From Planctomycetota bacterium (GTDB lineage: Bacteria; Planctomycetota; Planctomycetia; Planctomycetales; Planctomycetaceae), in NCBI GenBank assembly GCA_014584345.1, contig JACTNB010000035.1, positions 62,001-126,000 of the forward strand: a stretch of DNA of 64,000 bases, written 5' to 3'. Shown here one piece after another: positions 41,122 through 51,198 of the stretch; position 1 is the stretch's first letter, and every line of letters starts with the position of its first letter. Made by a program: the position numbers and the translations under genes. The notes beneath the pieces are model-generated. The model saw only the letters and a program-made list of their open reading frames with translations. It ran no database searches and had not been told where the DNA came from.

Positions 41122-42411
41122 ATGTCTGCTTCCGCCAATTCCGCCGAAAGGGAAATAGTTCCCTTTTCCTTGCCCATTCAGGGAACAATTCAACCCCCCG
41201 GTTCCAAGAGTATTACGAATCGGGCCTTGATCGTGGCGGCCCTGGCCAGTGGAACATCCGAGCTGACAGGCGCGCTGGCCAGTGAAGATACCCACGTCAT
41301 GCTCGATAGCCTGCAGCGGTTGGGAATCGAGTGGAACTCGGAAGGTCCGGGCAGGCTCTCGATACCAGGCTGCGCGGGGTTGATCCCGGCCGACCAGGCC
41401 GAGTTATGGCTGGAAAACAGCGGGACCAGTATTCGCTTTCTAACCGCCCTGTGCAGTCTCGGGCGGGGCGTCTATCGTCTGGACGGAAATCCCCGAATGC
41501 GCGAGCGACCGATTCTCGACCTGGTCGCGGGGCTCCGTGAACTGCATGTGGATATCGATTGCGAATTGGGGAATGATTGTCCCCCGGTGTTGCTGCGTGC
41601 CGACGGGCTGCCGGGCGGACGTGTTCAATTGGCGGCGCATTTGTCGAGCCAGTATTTGAGCGCCCTCCTGATGGTTGCCCCCTACGCCCAGGCACCGCTG
41701 GAAATTCATGTCGAGGGTGACCTGGTCTCCGTTCCCTATGTGGAAATGACGCTCGAAGTCATGAAATGTTTTGGCGTATCGGTCGATAGCACCGACTTGA
41801 AGCATTTTCACGTCGAACCCGACTGCTATCAGGCGCGGCGCTACGCCATCGAACCCGATGCCTCAGCCGCCAGTTATTTCTTCGCGGCTGCCGCCATCAC
41901 CGGGGGGACCGTTACTGTAGCCGGGTTACATGCCGGGTCGTTACAGGGCGATGTCCAGTTTGTCTCGGCCCTGGAGAAAATGGGGTGCCGCGTGGATTGG
42001 GGGACCGCAGCGATCACCGTGACGGGAGCCCCGCTGCATGGGGTGGAGATCGACATGAATGCCATCAGCGATACCGCGCAGACTCTCGCGGCTGTCGCCG
42101 TTTTCGCTCAAGGCCCCACCCGGGTAAGAAATGTCGCGCACATGCGGCTCAAGGAAACGGATCGCGTGCACGCTGTCGTAACCGAGTTGAGGCGACTGGG
42201 GATTCAAGCCGACGAGCACGCGGATGGATTCACGATTTACCCCGGTCCGGTTACGCCTGCCCTGGTGGAAACCTATAACGATCATCGTATGGCGATGAGT
42301 TTCAGCCTGATCGGACTTCGGGTTCCCGGCATCCGCATTGCCAACCCCGGTTGCACGGCCAAAACCTACCCCCAATTCTTCGACGATCTGGAAACCCTCC
42401 GCCGCCTGTAA
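41122..42411 (+). CDS. aroA: 3-phosphoshikimate 1-carboxyvinyltransferase (EPSP synthase)
   Basis: A 429-aa shikimate-pathway enzyme that joins shikimate 3-phosphate and phosphoenolpyruvate. Signatures include PPGSKSITNRALIVAALASG, LENSGTSIRFLTALCSLG, LDGNPRMRERPILDL, QYLSALLMVAPYA and RLKETDRVHAVVTELRRLG, and the C-terminal YNDHRMAMSFSLIGLRVPGI. Start 41122 (MSASANSAEREIVPF) suits the family; the open frame begins at 41014. It is followed 69 nt later by moaC in the same direction, a spacing that allows an operon but no shared pathway. Confidence 0.95.
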   Translation: MSASANSAEREIVPFSLPIQGTIQPPGSKSITNRALIVAALASGTSELTGALASEDTHVMLDSLQRLGIEWNSEGPGRLSIPGCAGLIPADQAELWLENSGTSIRFLTALCSLGRGVYRLDGNPRMRERPILDLVAGLRELHVDIDCELGNDCPPVLLRADGLPGGRVQLAAHLSSQYLSALLMVAPYAQAPLEIHVEGDLVSVPYVEMTLEVMKCFGVSVDSTDLKHFHVEPDCYQARRYAIEPDASAASYFFAAAAITGGTVTVAGLHAGSLQGDVQFVSALEKMGCRVDWGTAAITVTGAPLHGVEIDMNAISDTAQTLAAVAVFAQGPTRVRNVAHMRLKETDRVHAVVTELRRLGIQADEHADGFTIYPGPVTPALVETYNDHRMAMSFSLIGLRVPGIRIANPGCTAKTYPQFFDDLETLRRL

Positions 42412-42480
42412 ACGGGCAAACTTCCGCCGCTTCCGTTCGAGCGTTCGGAATTGGAATATCAACCAGAAACGGAGCATCAC

Positions 42481-43032
42481 ATGGATGGAGAGCAACCCAC
42501 GAGGCAAGCGGAGTCGGAGGGGTTTACCCACTTCGACGAAAAGGGAGCCGCTCGCATGGTGGATGTCGGGGAGAAACCAGTCACCCGGAGGCAGGCGCGG
42601 GCGGAAGCGCTGGTACGCGTGAGTCCCGCCACGTTCGTGAAAATTCAGCGGAGGGAATTCGGCAAGGGAGATGTTCTGGAGGTTGCGCGGCTGGCGGGAT
42701 TGATGGCGGTCAAGCGGACTGCCGATCTGATTCCGCTGTGTCATCCCCTCCCCGTGGAAGCCTCGCGGGTCGAACTGCGGCTGGAAGGGGAGACCACCAT
42801 ACGTATCACGGCGGAGGTGATGGTCACCGCAAAAACGGGTGTGGAAATGGAAGCGCTCACGGCGGTTTCGGTGGCGGCGCTCACCCTCTACGACATGTGC
42901 AAATCGCTCGATCGCGGGATGGAAATCGGACCGATTCGACTGCTGGAGAAATCGGGCGGCCGGAGCGGGCGATTTCTCCGCGAGTCCGACGTGTCAACGC
43001 AACAGGGATCGAGTCCCGCTCGCGAGCCGTGA
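42481..43032 (+). CDS. moaC: Cyclic pyranopterin monophosphate synthase (molybdenum cofactor)
   Basis: A 183-aa enzyme that forms cyclic pyranopterin monophosphate from the MoaA product. Family motifs are visible: ARMVDVGEKPVTRRQARAEA, TADLIPLCHPLPV, TAKTGVEMEALTAVSVAALTLYDMCKSLDRGMEI with the catalytic KSLD. Start 42481 has GGAG 6 nt upstream. The frame extends to 42451. The other moa genes are not in the window. It is convergent with csrA (43076). Confidence 0.95.
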   Translation: MDGEQPTRQAESEGFTHFDEKGAARMVDVGEKPVTRRQARAEALVRVSPATFVKIQRREFGKGDVLEVARLAGLMAVKRTADLIPLCHPLPVEASRVELRLEGETTIRITAEVMVTAKTGVEMEALTAVSVAALTLYDMCKSLDRGMEIGPIRLLEKSGGRSGRFLRESDVSTQQGSSPAREP

Positions 43033-43075
43033 AGCTGACGAGTAACTCGATCCCGGTTTACATTTCGCGTGGGCC

Positions 43076-43767
<692 letters not shown>

Positions 43768-44883
43768 ATGGGTATTCCCGTCTCGCAAATGTGGACCGTT
43801 TCAACATACGTCCTCAAGCAGGCCCTGAGGAGGCGAAAACGCTACCCCCTCGTGTTGATGCTCGAACCGTTGTTTCGTTGCAACCTGGCGTGCGCCGGTT
43901 GTGGCAAAATTCAACATCCCGTCGACATCCTCCGACGGGAACTGACTCCCGAACAATGTTTCGACGCGGTCGAACAATGCGGGGCACCGATCGTCTCCAT
44001 TCCCGGCGGGGAACCCTTGCTGCACTCCCGCATCGACGAAATTGTGGCCGGCCTGGTCGACCGCAAAAAATACATCTACCTCTGCACGAACGGCCTGCTG
44101 CTGGAAAAGAACCTGCACAAGTTCAAGCCGAGCAAGTACCTCTCGTTTTCCGTGCATGTGGATGGCGTGGGAGCCGAGCACGACGCCGCCGTCTGCCGGG
44201 AAGGGGTGTACGACATTGCCGTCCGCGCCATCCGCAAGGCCATCCAGGCAGGGTTCCGCGTGACCACGAACAGCACCTTCTTTCGCAATGCCAACCCCGA
44301 ACAGGTACGCGCCCTGTTTGAGGAACTGACGCAACTTGGCGTCGAGGGGATGATGATTTCCCCCGGTTACGAATACGAAAAAGCCCCCGATCAGAACAAT
44401 TTTCTGCCCAGACGCGAAACCATCTCCCTGTTTCAGCGGATCTTCGCGCGCACCGCTCCCGCCTGGAGATTCAATCAGAGTCCGCTGTTTCTGGAGTTCC
44501 TCAAGGGACGCTGGGATCTGGAATGCACTCCCTGGGGAAACCCCACCTTCAACCTGTTTGGCTGGCAAAAACCCTGCTATCTGGTGGATGAAGGCTACGC
44601 CAGTACCTTCCAGGAATTGATGCAGCAGACCCCCTGGGAAAATTATGGCCGGGCCAGCGGCAACCCAAAATGCGCGAACTGCATGGTCCACTCGGGCTAT
44701 GAAGCGACCGCCGTCCAACAGACCTTCACCAACTGGCGAGCATTCTGGAAAACCGCATCCCTGGTCCTGTTCGGACCCCGCGACACCGCGCCAGTTCCCG
44801 AAACGCCATTACTCCAACTGGAAATTCACAAATCCCCCTCCCACCCGGAACCCGCCGATCTGGTGGAGTTAAACGTATCGTAA
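43768..44883 (+). CDS. hpnH: Adenosyl-hopene transferase HpnH (radical SAM)
   Basis: A 371-aa radical SAM enzyme that adds an adenosyl group to diploptene, the first step of extended hopanoid synthesis. The iron-sulfur motif is CNLACAGC (Cys38, Cys42, Cys45). IVSIPGGEPLLHSRIDEI and YIYLCTNGLLLEKNLHKF follow. The late segment has PCYLVDEGY and CANCMVHSGYEATAV, family hallmarks. Start 43768 is set by AGGAGGT. Squalene-hopene cyclase genes are not in the window. Sterol- or hopanoid-containing membranes are known in Planctomycetes. Confidence 0.95.
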   Translation: MGIPVSQMWTVSTYVLKQALRRRKRYPLVLMLEPLFRCNLACAGCGKIQHPVDILRRELTPEQCFDAVEQCGAPIVSIPGGEPLLHSRIDEIVAGLVDRKKYIYLCTNGLLLEKNLHKFKPSKYLSFSVHVDGVGAEHDAAVCREGVYDIAVRAIRKAIQAGFRVTTNSTFFRNANPEQVRALFEELTQLGVEGMMISPGYEYEKAPDQNNFLPRRETISLFQRIFARTAPAWRFNQSPLFLEFLKGRWDLECTPWGNPTFNLFGWQKPCYLVDEGYASTFQELMQQTPWENYGRASGNPKCANCMVHSGYEATAVQQTFTNWRAFWKTASLVLFGPRDTAPVPETPLLQLEIHKSPSHPEPADLVELNVS

Positions 44884-45020
44884 CTTTCCCCGATCGACCG
44901 CAGGACCTTCTTGCATAACGCCCCTGTTTCCGCGAACTTTTTCCCGTTTCTTGAACTTGCGGGGCAGGGGGATACGATGGAGGGAAAGCGTTTCGTTACT
45001 CTCTGTCGGCTTGTCGCAAT

Positions 45021-46205
45021 ATGAAATCCAAATTGCCTCTGTATGCGTTTTTAGGATGCGCGGGATTGCTCGGTCTGGCCTGGCTGGGGCCCGAGGCGAT
45101 GTTCCGAAAGTCCCCCGAACGGCCACTGGCGGATCGGCCCCAAGTGGAAATCTCGCGCGAGAATCAACCTCTCTCCGAGCAGGAAGAGATTCCCCCCTTG
45201 ACGGAAGCACCCGGGCCGACGCCGCCCGGCATGATTTGGATTCCCGGTGGGACCTTTACCATGGGGACCCCGCCGCTGGACAACCCAGACAATCCCGACC
45301 GCATCAAACAGGATGAAATCCCGGCTCATCCCGTCACCGTGGATGGGTTCTGGATCGACGAAACGGAAGTCACGAATGCCCAGTTCGCCCGATTCGTGGC
45401 AGAGACGGGATATGTTACATTCGCGGAGAAGAAGCCAAAACGCGAGGATTTTATCGGCGTGGTGCCCGATATCTCGCTGATTCCCGAGGAAAATCTGGTC
45501 CCATCGGCGTTAATCTTCAACCCCGATTTTGATCGCGAGAATTTCAGCACCGGGTTTCAGGGATGGGAACTTCAAGCCTGGAAATTGCAACCGGATGCCA
45601 ACTGGAAACACCCGACAGGTCCGGATTCCTCGATCGCAGGCAAGGACGATCATCCCGTGGTGAATGTGGTGTACGAGGACTGTGTGGCCTACTGCCACTG
45701 GGCCGGAAAACGCTTGCCCACCGAGGCCGAGTGGGAATTTGCCTGCCGGGCCGGGCACGAAGGTCGCAAGTATCCCTGGGGCAACGAGTTAACCCCGGAT
45801 GGAAAGTACCTGTGCAATTACTGGCAGGGGACGTTCCCCACGGACCGGCAGAACCTGGACGGATTTCTCGATACCTCGCCCGTCAAAAGTTTTCCTCCCA
45901 ATGATTTCGGCTTGTACGACATGTCGGGCAATGTCTGGGAGTGGGTGAACGATTATTACCGTCCCGATTATTACCGCCGCAGCCCGCCGCGCAACCCCCA
46001 GGGACCCGAGACCTGGCTGGATCCCCACGAACCCGAGATCGAAAAGCGGGTGACGCGCGGGGGGTCGTTTCTGTGCAACACTAATAATTGCACCGGCTAC
46101 CGCTGCGCTGCCCGGATGCGGAGCGATGTCACCTCCGCAGCTTATCACACGGGCTTTCGGTGCGTCATCTCCCCGCGACTGCCACGGCTTGGAACCTCCG
46201 AATAA
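45021..46205 (+). CDS. Formylglycine-generating enzyme (sulfatase maturation)
   Basis: A 394-aa protein with an N-terminal membrane anchor or signal (LPLYAFLGCAGLLGLAWLG). It has a disordered linker and the SUMF1/FGE-sulfatase domain from about residue 70. Signatures are MIWIPGGTFTMG, WIDETEVTNAQFARFV, AYCHWAGKRLPTEAEWEFA and LYDMSGNVWEWVNDYY. The C-terminal block has both active-site cysteines, Cys352 and Cys357 in SFLCNTNNCTGYRC. This makes it a true oxygen-dependent FGE rather than a cysteine-free SUMF1-like relative. It converts a sulfatase cysteine to formylglycine. No sulfatase gene is near. Location outside the cytoplasm is inferred. Confidence 0.92.
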   Translation: MKSKLPLYAFLGCAGLLGLAWLGPEAMFRKSPERPLADRPQVEISRENQPLSEQEEIPPLTEAPGPTPPGMIWIPGGTFTMGTPPLDNPDNPDRIKQDEIPAHPVTVDGFWIDETEVTNAQFARFVAETGYVTFAEKKPKREDFIGVVPDISLIPEENLVPSALIFNPDFDRENFSTGFQGWELQAWKLQPDANWKHPTGPDSSIAGKDDHPVVNVVYEDCVAYCHWAGKRLPTEAEWEFACRAGHEGRKYPWGNELTPDGKYLCNYWQGTFPTDRQNLDGFLDTSPVKSFPPNDFGLYDMSGNVWEWVNDYYRPDYYRRSPPRNPQGPETWLDPHEPEIEKRVTRGGSFLCNTNNCTGYRCAARMRSDVTSAAYHTGFRCVISPRLPRLGTSE

Positions 46206-46784
46206 GGTGGCAACCTGGCGTGGGAGTTCTCCTCGCAATTCCCGAACTTCGCTAGACCACATTTCTCACACTGTTACCAATGCGATAAATTTTGTCTCGA
46301 AAATGCCTGGAAAACTAGCCGCGCCCGTCAGGAAGCGGGACACGCGGGCGGTTCCTCGATGAACACTTCTGTGGCGTAACTAAAGTGATGGCAATGTGTT
46401 GAGATAATCCTGAACCCAGTTTGTCCCGCTTCCTGACGGGCGCGGCTAGTTCGTCGAGGTCAGCAATCCATTTTATTGACCCGGGTAGGAAATCCGCCCT
46501 TGGCGTCCGCTGCCCGACGAATGGCGGGAACGCTCCGCATGCCAAAGTCGTGAGCCTGCGGCGTTGACGAACGGAGCGGAATCTTCGATCATCCGCACAG
46601 TCACGGGTTGGTTGTCTCCCCGACGGGGGGGACGGGTGATCCCCCGCAAGAAAAGTAACGCCGTCAGGCAGCCTGCCGGGGAACCTGTTAAGCCCTTGCC
46701 TGTCTGCTTGTCATCGGCGGTCGCGACCGCTGAAAAGTGATGACATCCACTGCAAATTCCCTAGCAAATAAAGTTTCCTGTTCC
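46206..46784. other. Intergenic region FGE-lysS
   Basis: A 579-bp gap without a convincing gene. It holds a perfect 30-bp inverted repeat pair (46313-46342 and 46422-46451) and the lysS leader. Confidence 0.6.
46313..46451. repeat. Perfect 30-bp inverted repeat around a 79-nt core
   Basis: The left arm 46313-46342 and the right arm 46422-46451 are exact reverse complements; both include CTAGCCGCGCCCGTCAGG or its complement. The core has no reading frame. The layout is that of a MITE or large intergenic palindrome. Confidence 0.85.
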
Positions 46785-48287
46785 ATGAGTGCCTCAACAC
46801 AAGTCCCGGATCGCTTTGAATTGGCCCGCCTGGAGAAAGTCGGCAAAATCCGGGAAATGGGTTTTGATCCCTACGGCCAGCGCTTTGATGGGCATCGTCC
46901 CATCGGGGAAATTCGCCCCTTGTGTCCCGCGGAACCGGGAATGGATGGAGAAACCGTGCGGGTTGCGGCTCGCATCATGAGCCGACGCAAGGCTGGAAAG
47001 CTGCGGTTTCTCGATGTAAAGGATGCCACCGGTCGGATTCAACTCCTGTTTTCCCGGGGTGATCTGACCGAAACACAATGGGAACTGATGTCGAATTTGG
47101 ACTTGGGAGACCTGATCGGCGTCGATGGGATCTTGCGACGGACCCAATCGGGTGAAGCGTCGATTTTCGTGCGGGAATTGACGGTGTTGTGTAAATCACT
47201 GGCGCAACCACCCGAGAAATTCCACGGTGCCAAGGACATTGAAATGCTGCTGAGGCAGCGTTATATCGACCTGATTTATAACGAAGGGGTGCTGCCGCGC
47301 ATGTTGAAGCGCGCTCGGATTATCGATTCCGTGCGACAGACATTGCGTGCCCGGAATTACGTCGAGGCGGAAACTCCCGTGTTGCATGCCATTGCGGGGG
47401 GAGCGGCCGCCCGTCCCTTCATTACACACCATAATGCCCTGGATATCGATCTGTTTCTGCGGATTGCGTTGGAACTGCACTTGAAGCGGCTTATGGTGGG
47501 GGGCGTCGAGCGGGTTTTCGAGCTCGGGCGCGTGTTTCGCAATGAAGGGATCGATGCGACACATAACCCGGAATTTACGATGATCGAGATCTATCAGGCC
47601 TATGGCAACTACGAAACAATGATGGAATTGACGGAATCCATTATCTGCGATGCCGTAAAGTCCATCAGCGATTCCCTCGTTTTGCCGTGGGGTGAAGACG
47701 AAAAGGCTACCCAAATCGATTTCACTCCCCCCTGGCCCCGCCGGAAATACGCGGAACTGTTTGCCGAAGCCGCCGGGTGTGAAATGGGGGACCGGGAGCA
47801 AGTTGAGAAGCTGGCGAAAATCAGGGGGATGGAGATTTCTGGGAAGCATCCCGATGTGCTGATCAACGAATTGTTCGAGCTTCTAGTGGAAGATCACCTC
47901 GAAGGTCCGGTGTTTGTGATTGATTACCCCGCCAGTATTTGCCCGTTAACCAAAAGAAAGCAGGATAATCCCGCGGTTGCAGAGCGGTTTGAACTGTATA
48001 TCCAGGGGATGGAACTGGCGAATGCCTACACGGAATTAAATGATCCGAAGCTGCAGGAGGAATTGTTTCTGACGCAACTTGCGGGGTTGAGCGAAGAGGA
48101 ATCGATGGCGAAGATGGATCACGATTTCGTGAGGGCACTGAAGGTAGGGATGCCTCCGGCGGGGGGCCTGGGAATTGGCATCGATCGGCTGGTAATGCTG
48201 CTGACCAACAGCCGCAGCATACGCGACGTGATATATTTCCCATTATTGAGACCGGAGGGACAGCCGGCAGCCAGCGACGACCAGTAA
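46785..48287 (+). CDS. lysS: Lysyl-tRNA synthetase, class II
   Basis: A 500-aa aminoacyl-tRNA synthetase. The N-terminal OB-fold anticodon domain (about 40-150) has VRVAARIMSRRKAGKLRFLDVKDATGRIQLLFSRGD. The class II catalytic core follows with motif 2 (FELGRVFRNEGIDATHNPEFTMIEIYQAY) and motif 3 (PPAGGLGIGIDRLVMLLTNS). It charges tRNA-Lys. The start is uncertain: ATG 46785 (MSASTQVPDRF) fits the family, and ATG 46740 is in frame; neither has a strong ribosome site. No operon partner. Confidence 0.95.
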   Translation: MSASTQVPDRFELARLEKVGKIREMGFDPYGQRFDGHRPIGEIRPLCPAEPGMDGETVRVAARIMSRRKAGKLRFLDVKDATGRIQLLFSRGDLTETQWELMSNLDLGDLIGVDGILRRTQSGEASIFVRELTVLCKSLAQPPEKFHGAKDIEMLLRQRYIDLIYNEGVLPRMLKRARIIDSVRQTLRARNYVEAETPVLHAIAGGAAARPFITHHNALDIDLFLRIALELHLKRLMVGGVERVFELGRVFRNEGIDATHNPEFTMIEIYQAYGNYETMMELTESIICDAVKSISDSLVLPWGEDEKATQIDFTPPWPRRKYAELFAEAAGCEMGDREQVEKLAKIRGMEISGKHPDVLINELFELLVEDHLEGPVFVIDYPASICPLTKRKQDNPAVAERFELYIQGMELANAYTELNDPKLQEELFLTQLAGLSEEESMAKMDHDFVRALKVGMPPAGGLGIGIDRLVMLLTNSRSIRDVIYFPLLRPEGQPAASDDQ

Positions 48288-48551
48288 CTTCGGCCGAGTC
48301 CGTTACGCTGGTTCCTCCCTTGTGAACGGGGGCTCTTGCGCCCCGTACGGGTGATTTGTCCATGCTGACGACTTTAGGGCTTGGATTTCTGCTGAAGTTC
48401 ATGTATAAAACGTGGCGTCCGCGATCCTCTGAGTGATGGCAAGGGGGAAAGTACGGAGGAGCGATTTGTCCGAATCGGCTCCAGCGGCGAAGTGAAATTC
48501 CTGCTCCGGGAGGGGGCATCTTTCCATCGATCGAGCCAAAGGACTGGCGGC

Positions 48552-50132
48552 ATGTATAAAATCCTCTTGTGTCAGCGGTATTTGCGCACGCGTTACATTG
48601 CGTTGGCCAGTATCATCAGCGTGATGCTCGGCGTGGCCACAATGATTGTGGTCAACAGCGTGATGTCGGGCTTCAGCCACCAGATGCGCGATCGCATTCA
48701 TGGTTTGCTGGCCGATGTGGTGATTGAATCCCACAGTCTGGATGGCGTTGCCGATGCGGATCTGCAGATGCGGATTGCCCGCGAAGTGGCCAACGATTAT
48801 ATCGAGGCCATCACTCCCACGGTGGAAGTGTATGGCATGCTCAACTTCAACTTCGCGGGGCAGTGGATCACCAAGCCGGTGACGCTGATCGGGATCGATC
48901 CCGAAGGGAAATCCAAGGTCGGCCCGCTGCGGAAGTTTCTGGATAGCTACAACCCCGTTTACGAGGACGGGAAAATTTCACGCGAAGCGTTGCGTCCCGC
49001 GGGAGACGAACCAGACTGGGAACTGAGCCCCCGTGCCTGGGAATATCGCCGCGATAAAATCGATCGTCAGAAGTGGTACGAAGAACAACTGGCGGCCCTG
49101 GAATCGGAACGTGTTGCCTCGTCGGGTTCGAAGAATCGCGAGGAAGCCGGGGAAAAGCACGCCAGCAGCGACGAAGCGGCGCCCGCCGTCGACGATCCCT
49201 TCGCGAATCCCTTTCAAACTGCTCCGGGGCAAGGTGATCAATCCGCCGACCCGTACGACTTGGCCCGAGGCCGGATTTACGTCGGGATTGGCCTGGTCAG
49301 TTATCCATATCGCGACCCCGAAACCGGGCATATGAAACTGATGATGATGGCCCAACCGGGGGACGACGTGCGGATCAGCACCGTCACCGCGGGACGCCCC
49401 CCCGAGCACGCACCGTATCTGGCGACTATCGTCGATGTCTTCAAGAGCGGCATGACCGAATACGACAGCAGCCTGATTTTCTGCAATCTCGATGAACTCC
49501 AGAATGTACGGGGCATGTTGTCTCCCGCCACCGGCAAGCGGGCGATTACCTCGCTGCACATCAAATTGAAGGACTACAACCAGGCCAGCGCCGTGGTGGA
49601 ACGACTCAAGTCGGCCTTTCCGCCAGACCAGTTTGCCGTCAAAACCTGGGAACAGAAACAGGGCCCACTGCTCGCTGCCGTGGAGATCGAATCGGCAATT
49701 CTGAACGTGCTGCTGTTTCTGATCATCGCGGTGGCAGGTTTTGGGATTCTGGCAATTTTCTACATGATCGTCGTCGAGAAGACGCGCGATATCGGAATTC
49801 TGAAGGCGTTGGGCGCCAGTTCGGGCGGCATCATGTCGATCTTTCTCTCCTACGGTTTGGCTTTGGGAGTGGTGGGGAGCGGCGTGGGAGTGGTGCTCGG
49901 ATTGCTGTTCGTGCATTACATCAACGAGATCGAATCCTGTATCACCTGGGTGACGGGACGTAAGGTATTCGACGAAACCATTTATTATTTCCCGGAAATT
50001 CCGACCGCCGTGCATCCTTCAATGGTGATTTCGGTGGCATTGGGGGCCATGTTGATCGCAGTGCTGGCCAGTGTGTTCCCGGCCCGCCGTGCCGCACGCC
50101 TGCATCCCGTGGTGGCATTGCGACGCGAATAA
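48552..50132 (+). CDS. ABC transporter permease, LolC/LolE-like
   Basis: A 526-aa permease. The N-terminal helix (MYKILLCQRYLRTRYIALASIISVMLGVATMIVV) is followed by a large periplasmic domain and three C-terminal helices. The C-terminus has LLFLIIAVAGFGILAIFYMIVVEKTRDIGILKALGAS and FPARRAARLHPVVALRRE. A charged low-complexity insertion (about residues 170-245: DRQKWYEEQLAALESE and later) interrupts the periplasmic part and is unlike standard LolC. It works with the ATPase gene 93 nt downstream, so together they resemble LolCD lipoprotein release or a macrolide-type exporter. Start 48552 is chosen from the membrane helix; the frame runs to 48492. Confidence 0.88.
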   Translation: MYKILLCQRYLRTRYIALASIISVMLGVATMIVVNSVMSGFSHQMRDRIHGLLADVVIESHSLDGVADADLQMRIAREVANDYIEAITPTVEVYGMLNFNFAGQWITKPVTLIGIDPEGKSKVGPLRKFLDSYNPVYEDGKISREALRPAGDEPDWELSPRAWEYRRDKIDRQKWYEEQLAALESERVASSGSKNREEAGEKHASSDEAAPAVDDPFANPFQTAPGQGDQSADPYDLARGRIYVGIGLVSYPYRDPETGHMKLMMMAQPGDDVRISTVTAGRPPEHAPYLATIVDVFKSGMTEYDSSLIFCNLDELQNVRGMLSPATGKRAITSLHIKLKDYNQASAVVERLKSAFPPDQFAVKTWEQKQGPLLAAVEIESAILNVLLFLIIAVAGFGILAIFYMIVVEKTRDIGILKALGASSGGIMSIFLSYGLALGVVGSGVGVVLGLLFVHYINEIESCITWVTGRKVFDETIYYFPEIPTAVHPSMVISVALGAMLIAVLASVFPARRAARLHPVVALRRE

Positions 50133-50225
50133 CACGGTGGAAAATTCCGGCCCGGATTTCGCGGGCTGGCTTGTAGAGGATAGAGCTTTCATTTTTCAGG
50201 CAGGATTCAATCAAGGACTCCCGGA

Positions 50226-50957
50226 ATGACGGAAACATTCGCAGCACCCGCGGTGCATCTGGAGGCAGTGGCCCTCGACAAGTCGTATCGCAACGGGACC
50301 GACGAAGTGGCCGTCCTCCGCGGGGTGAATCTGCAGGTGAGAAAAGGGGAATTTCTCTCCCTGATCGGACAATCCGGCTCGGGCAAAAGCACCCTGTTGC
50401 ACTTGCTGGGATTGCTCGATTCCCCGGACATTGGGGAAATCCGCCTGGAGGGAAAACGGATCGATCATTTGCCGGCCAAAACCCGGGACGAACTGCGGAA
50501 TCGCGTCTTCGGCTTCGTCTTTCAGTTCTATCACCTGCTGCCGGAACTGACGCTGATCGAAAATGTGCTTTCGCCGTTGATGATTCGCTATTCCGCCTGG
50601 GATTATTGGACCCAGCGGCGGGAATTGCGAGAACGGGCGTTGCGGATGATCGAACAGGTGGGCTTGTCGCATCGCCTCAAGCATCGTCCCAGTCAACTCT
50701 CCGGTGGAGAGATGCAGCGGGCCGCCATTGCCCGTTCCCTTGTCGCTCAGCCGGAATTGCTGCTGGCCGACGAACCCACGGGCAATTTGGATGTCAATAC
50801 CGGCAATGGGATCATTGATCTGCTCGAAAAACTCAACGAGGACCACCGTTTGACCATTCTGATGGTCACGCACGACGAAGGGATTGCCCAGCGAGCCCGC
50901 CGTCTGGTCCGTCTGTCTCAAGGGCGGGTCGATCGGATTCACGAGCGAGCGGCATGA
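50226..50957 (+). CDS. ABC transporter ATP-binding protein, LolD/MacB-like
   Basis: A 243-aa ATPase. Walker A is GQSGSGKST at residues 48-56, the signature is LSGGEMQRAAIARSLV, Walker B is LLLADEPTGNLD, and the switch is MVTHDEG. FQFYHLLPELTLIENVLSPL is the MacB/LolD-type Q-loop context. It powers the LolC-like permease encoded just upstream. Start is ATG 50226. The pair probably exports lipoproteins or small molecules; the substrate is unproven. Confidence 0.93.
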   Translation: MTETFAAPAVHLEAVALDKSYRNGTDEVAVLRGVNLQVRKGEFLSLIGQSGSGKSTLLHLLGLLDSPDIGEIRLEGKRIDHLPAKTRDELRNRVFGFVFQFYHLLPELTLIENVLSPLMIRYSAWDYWTQRRELRERALRMIEQVGLSHRLKHRPSQLSGGEMQRAAIARSLVAQPELLLADEPTGNLDVNTGNGIIDLLEKLNEDHRLTILMVTHDEGIAQRARRLVRLSQGRVDRIHERAA

Positions 50958-51198
50958 AGCGGGGCATTGCCCGTTCCCACGTGGACTGAAATTCCATGAA
51001 AAGACTTTCCACCCGTTGGGGCGGGAAGGGTTCTGCCTGGTCCGTGGAAAAGGGTTGGCGATTCGTTCGACAACAATTCCCATGACACCCTATACTGGAA
51101 ACTGGGGGCCTTGTCGGAGGAAATGTGGCTTGGATCGGTCGGTGCCGATACCTTTTCGACTCTAAGGACCCGTGGACACCAACCCAAGCGAGCGGATC

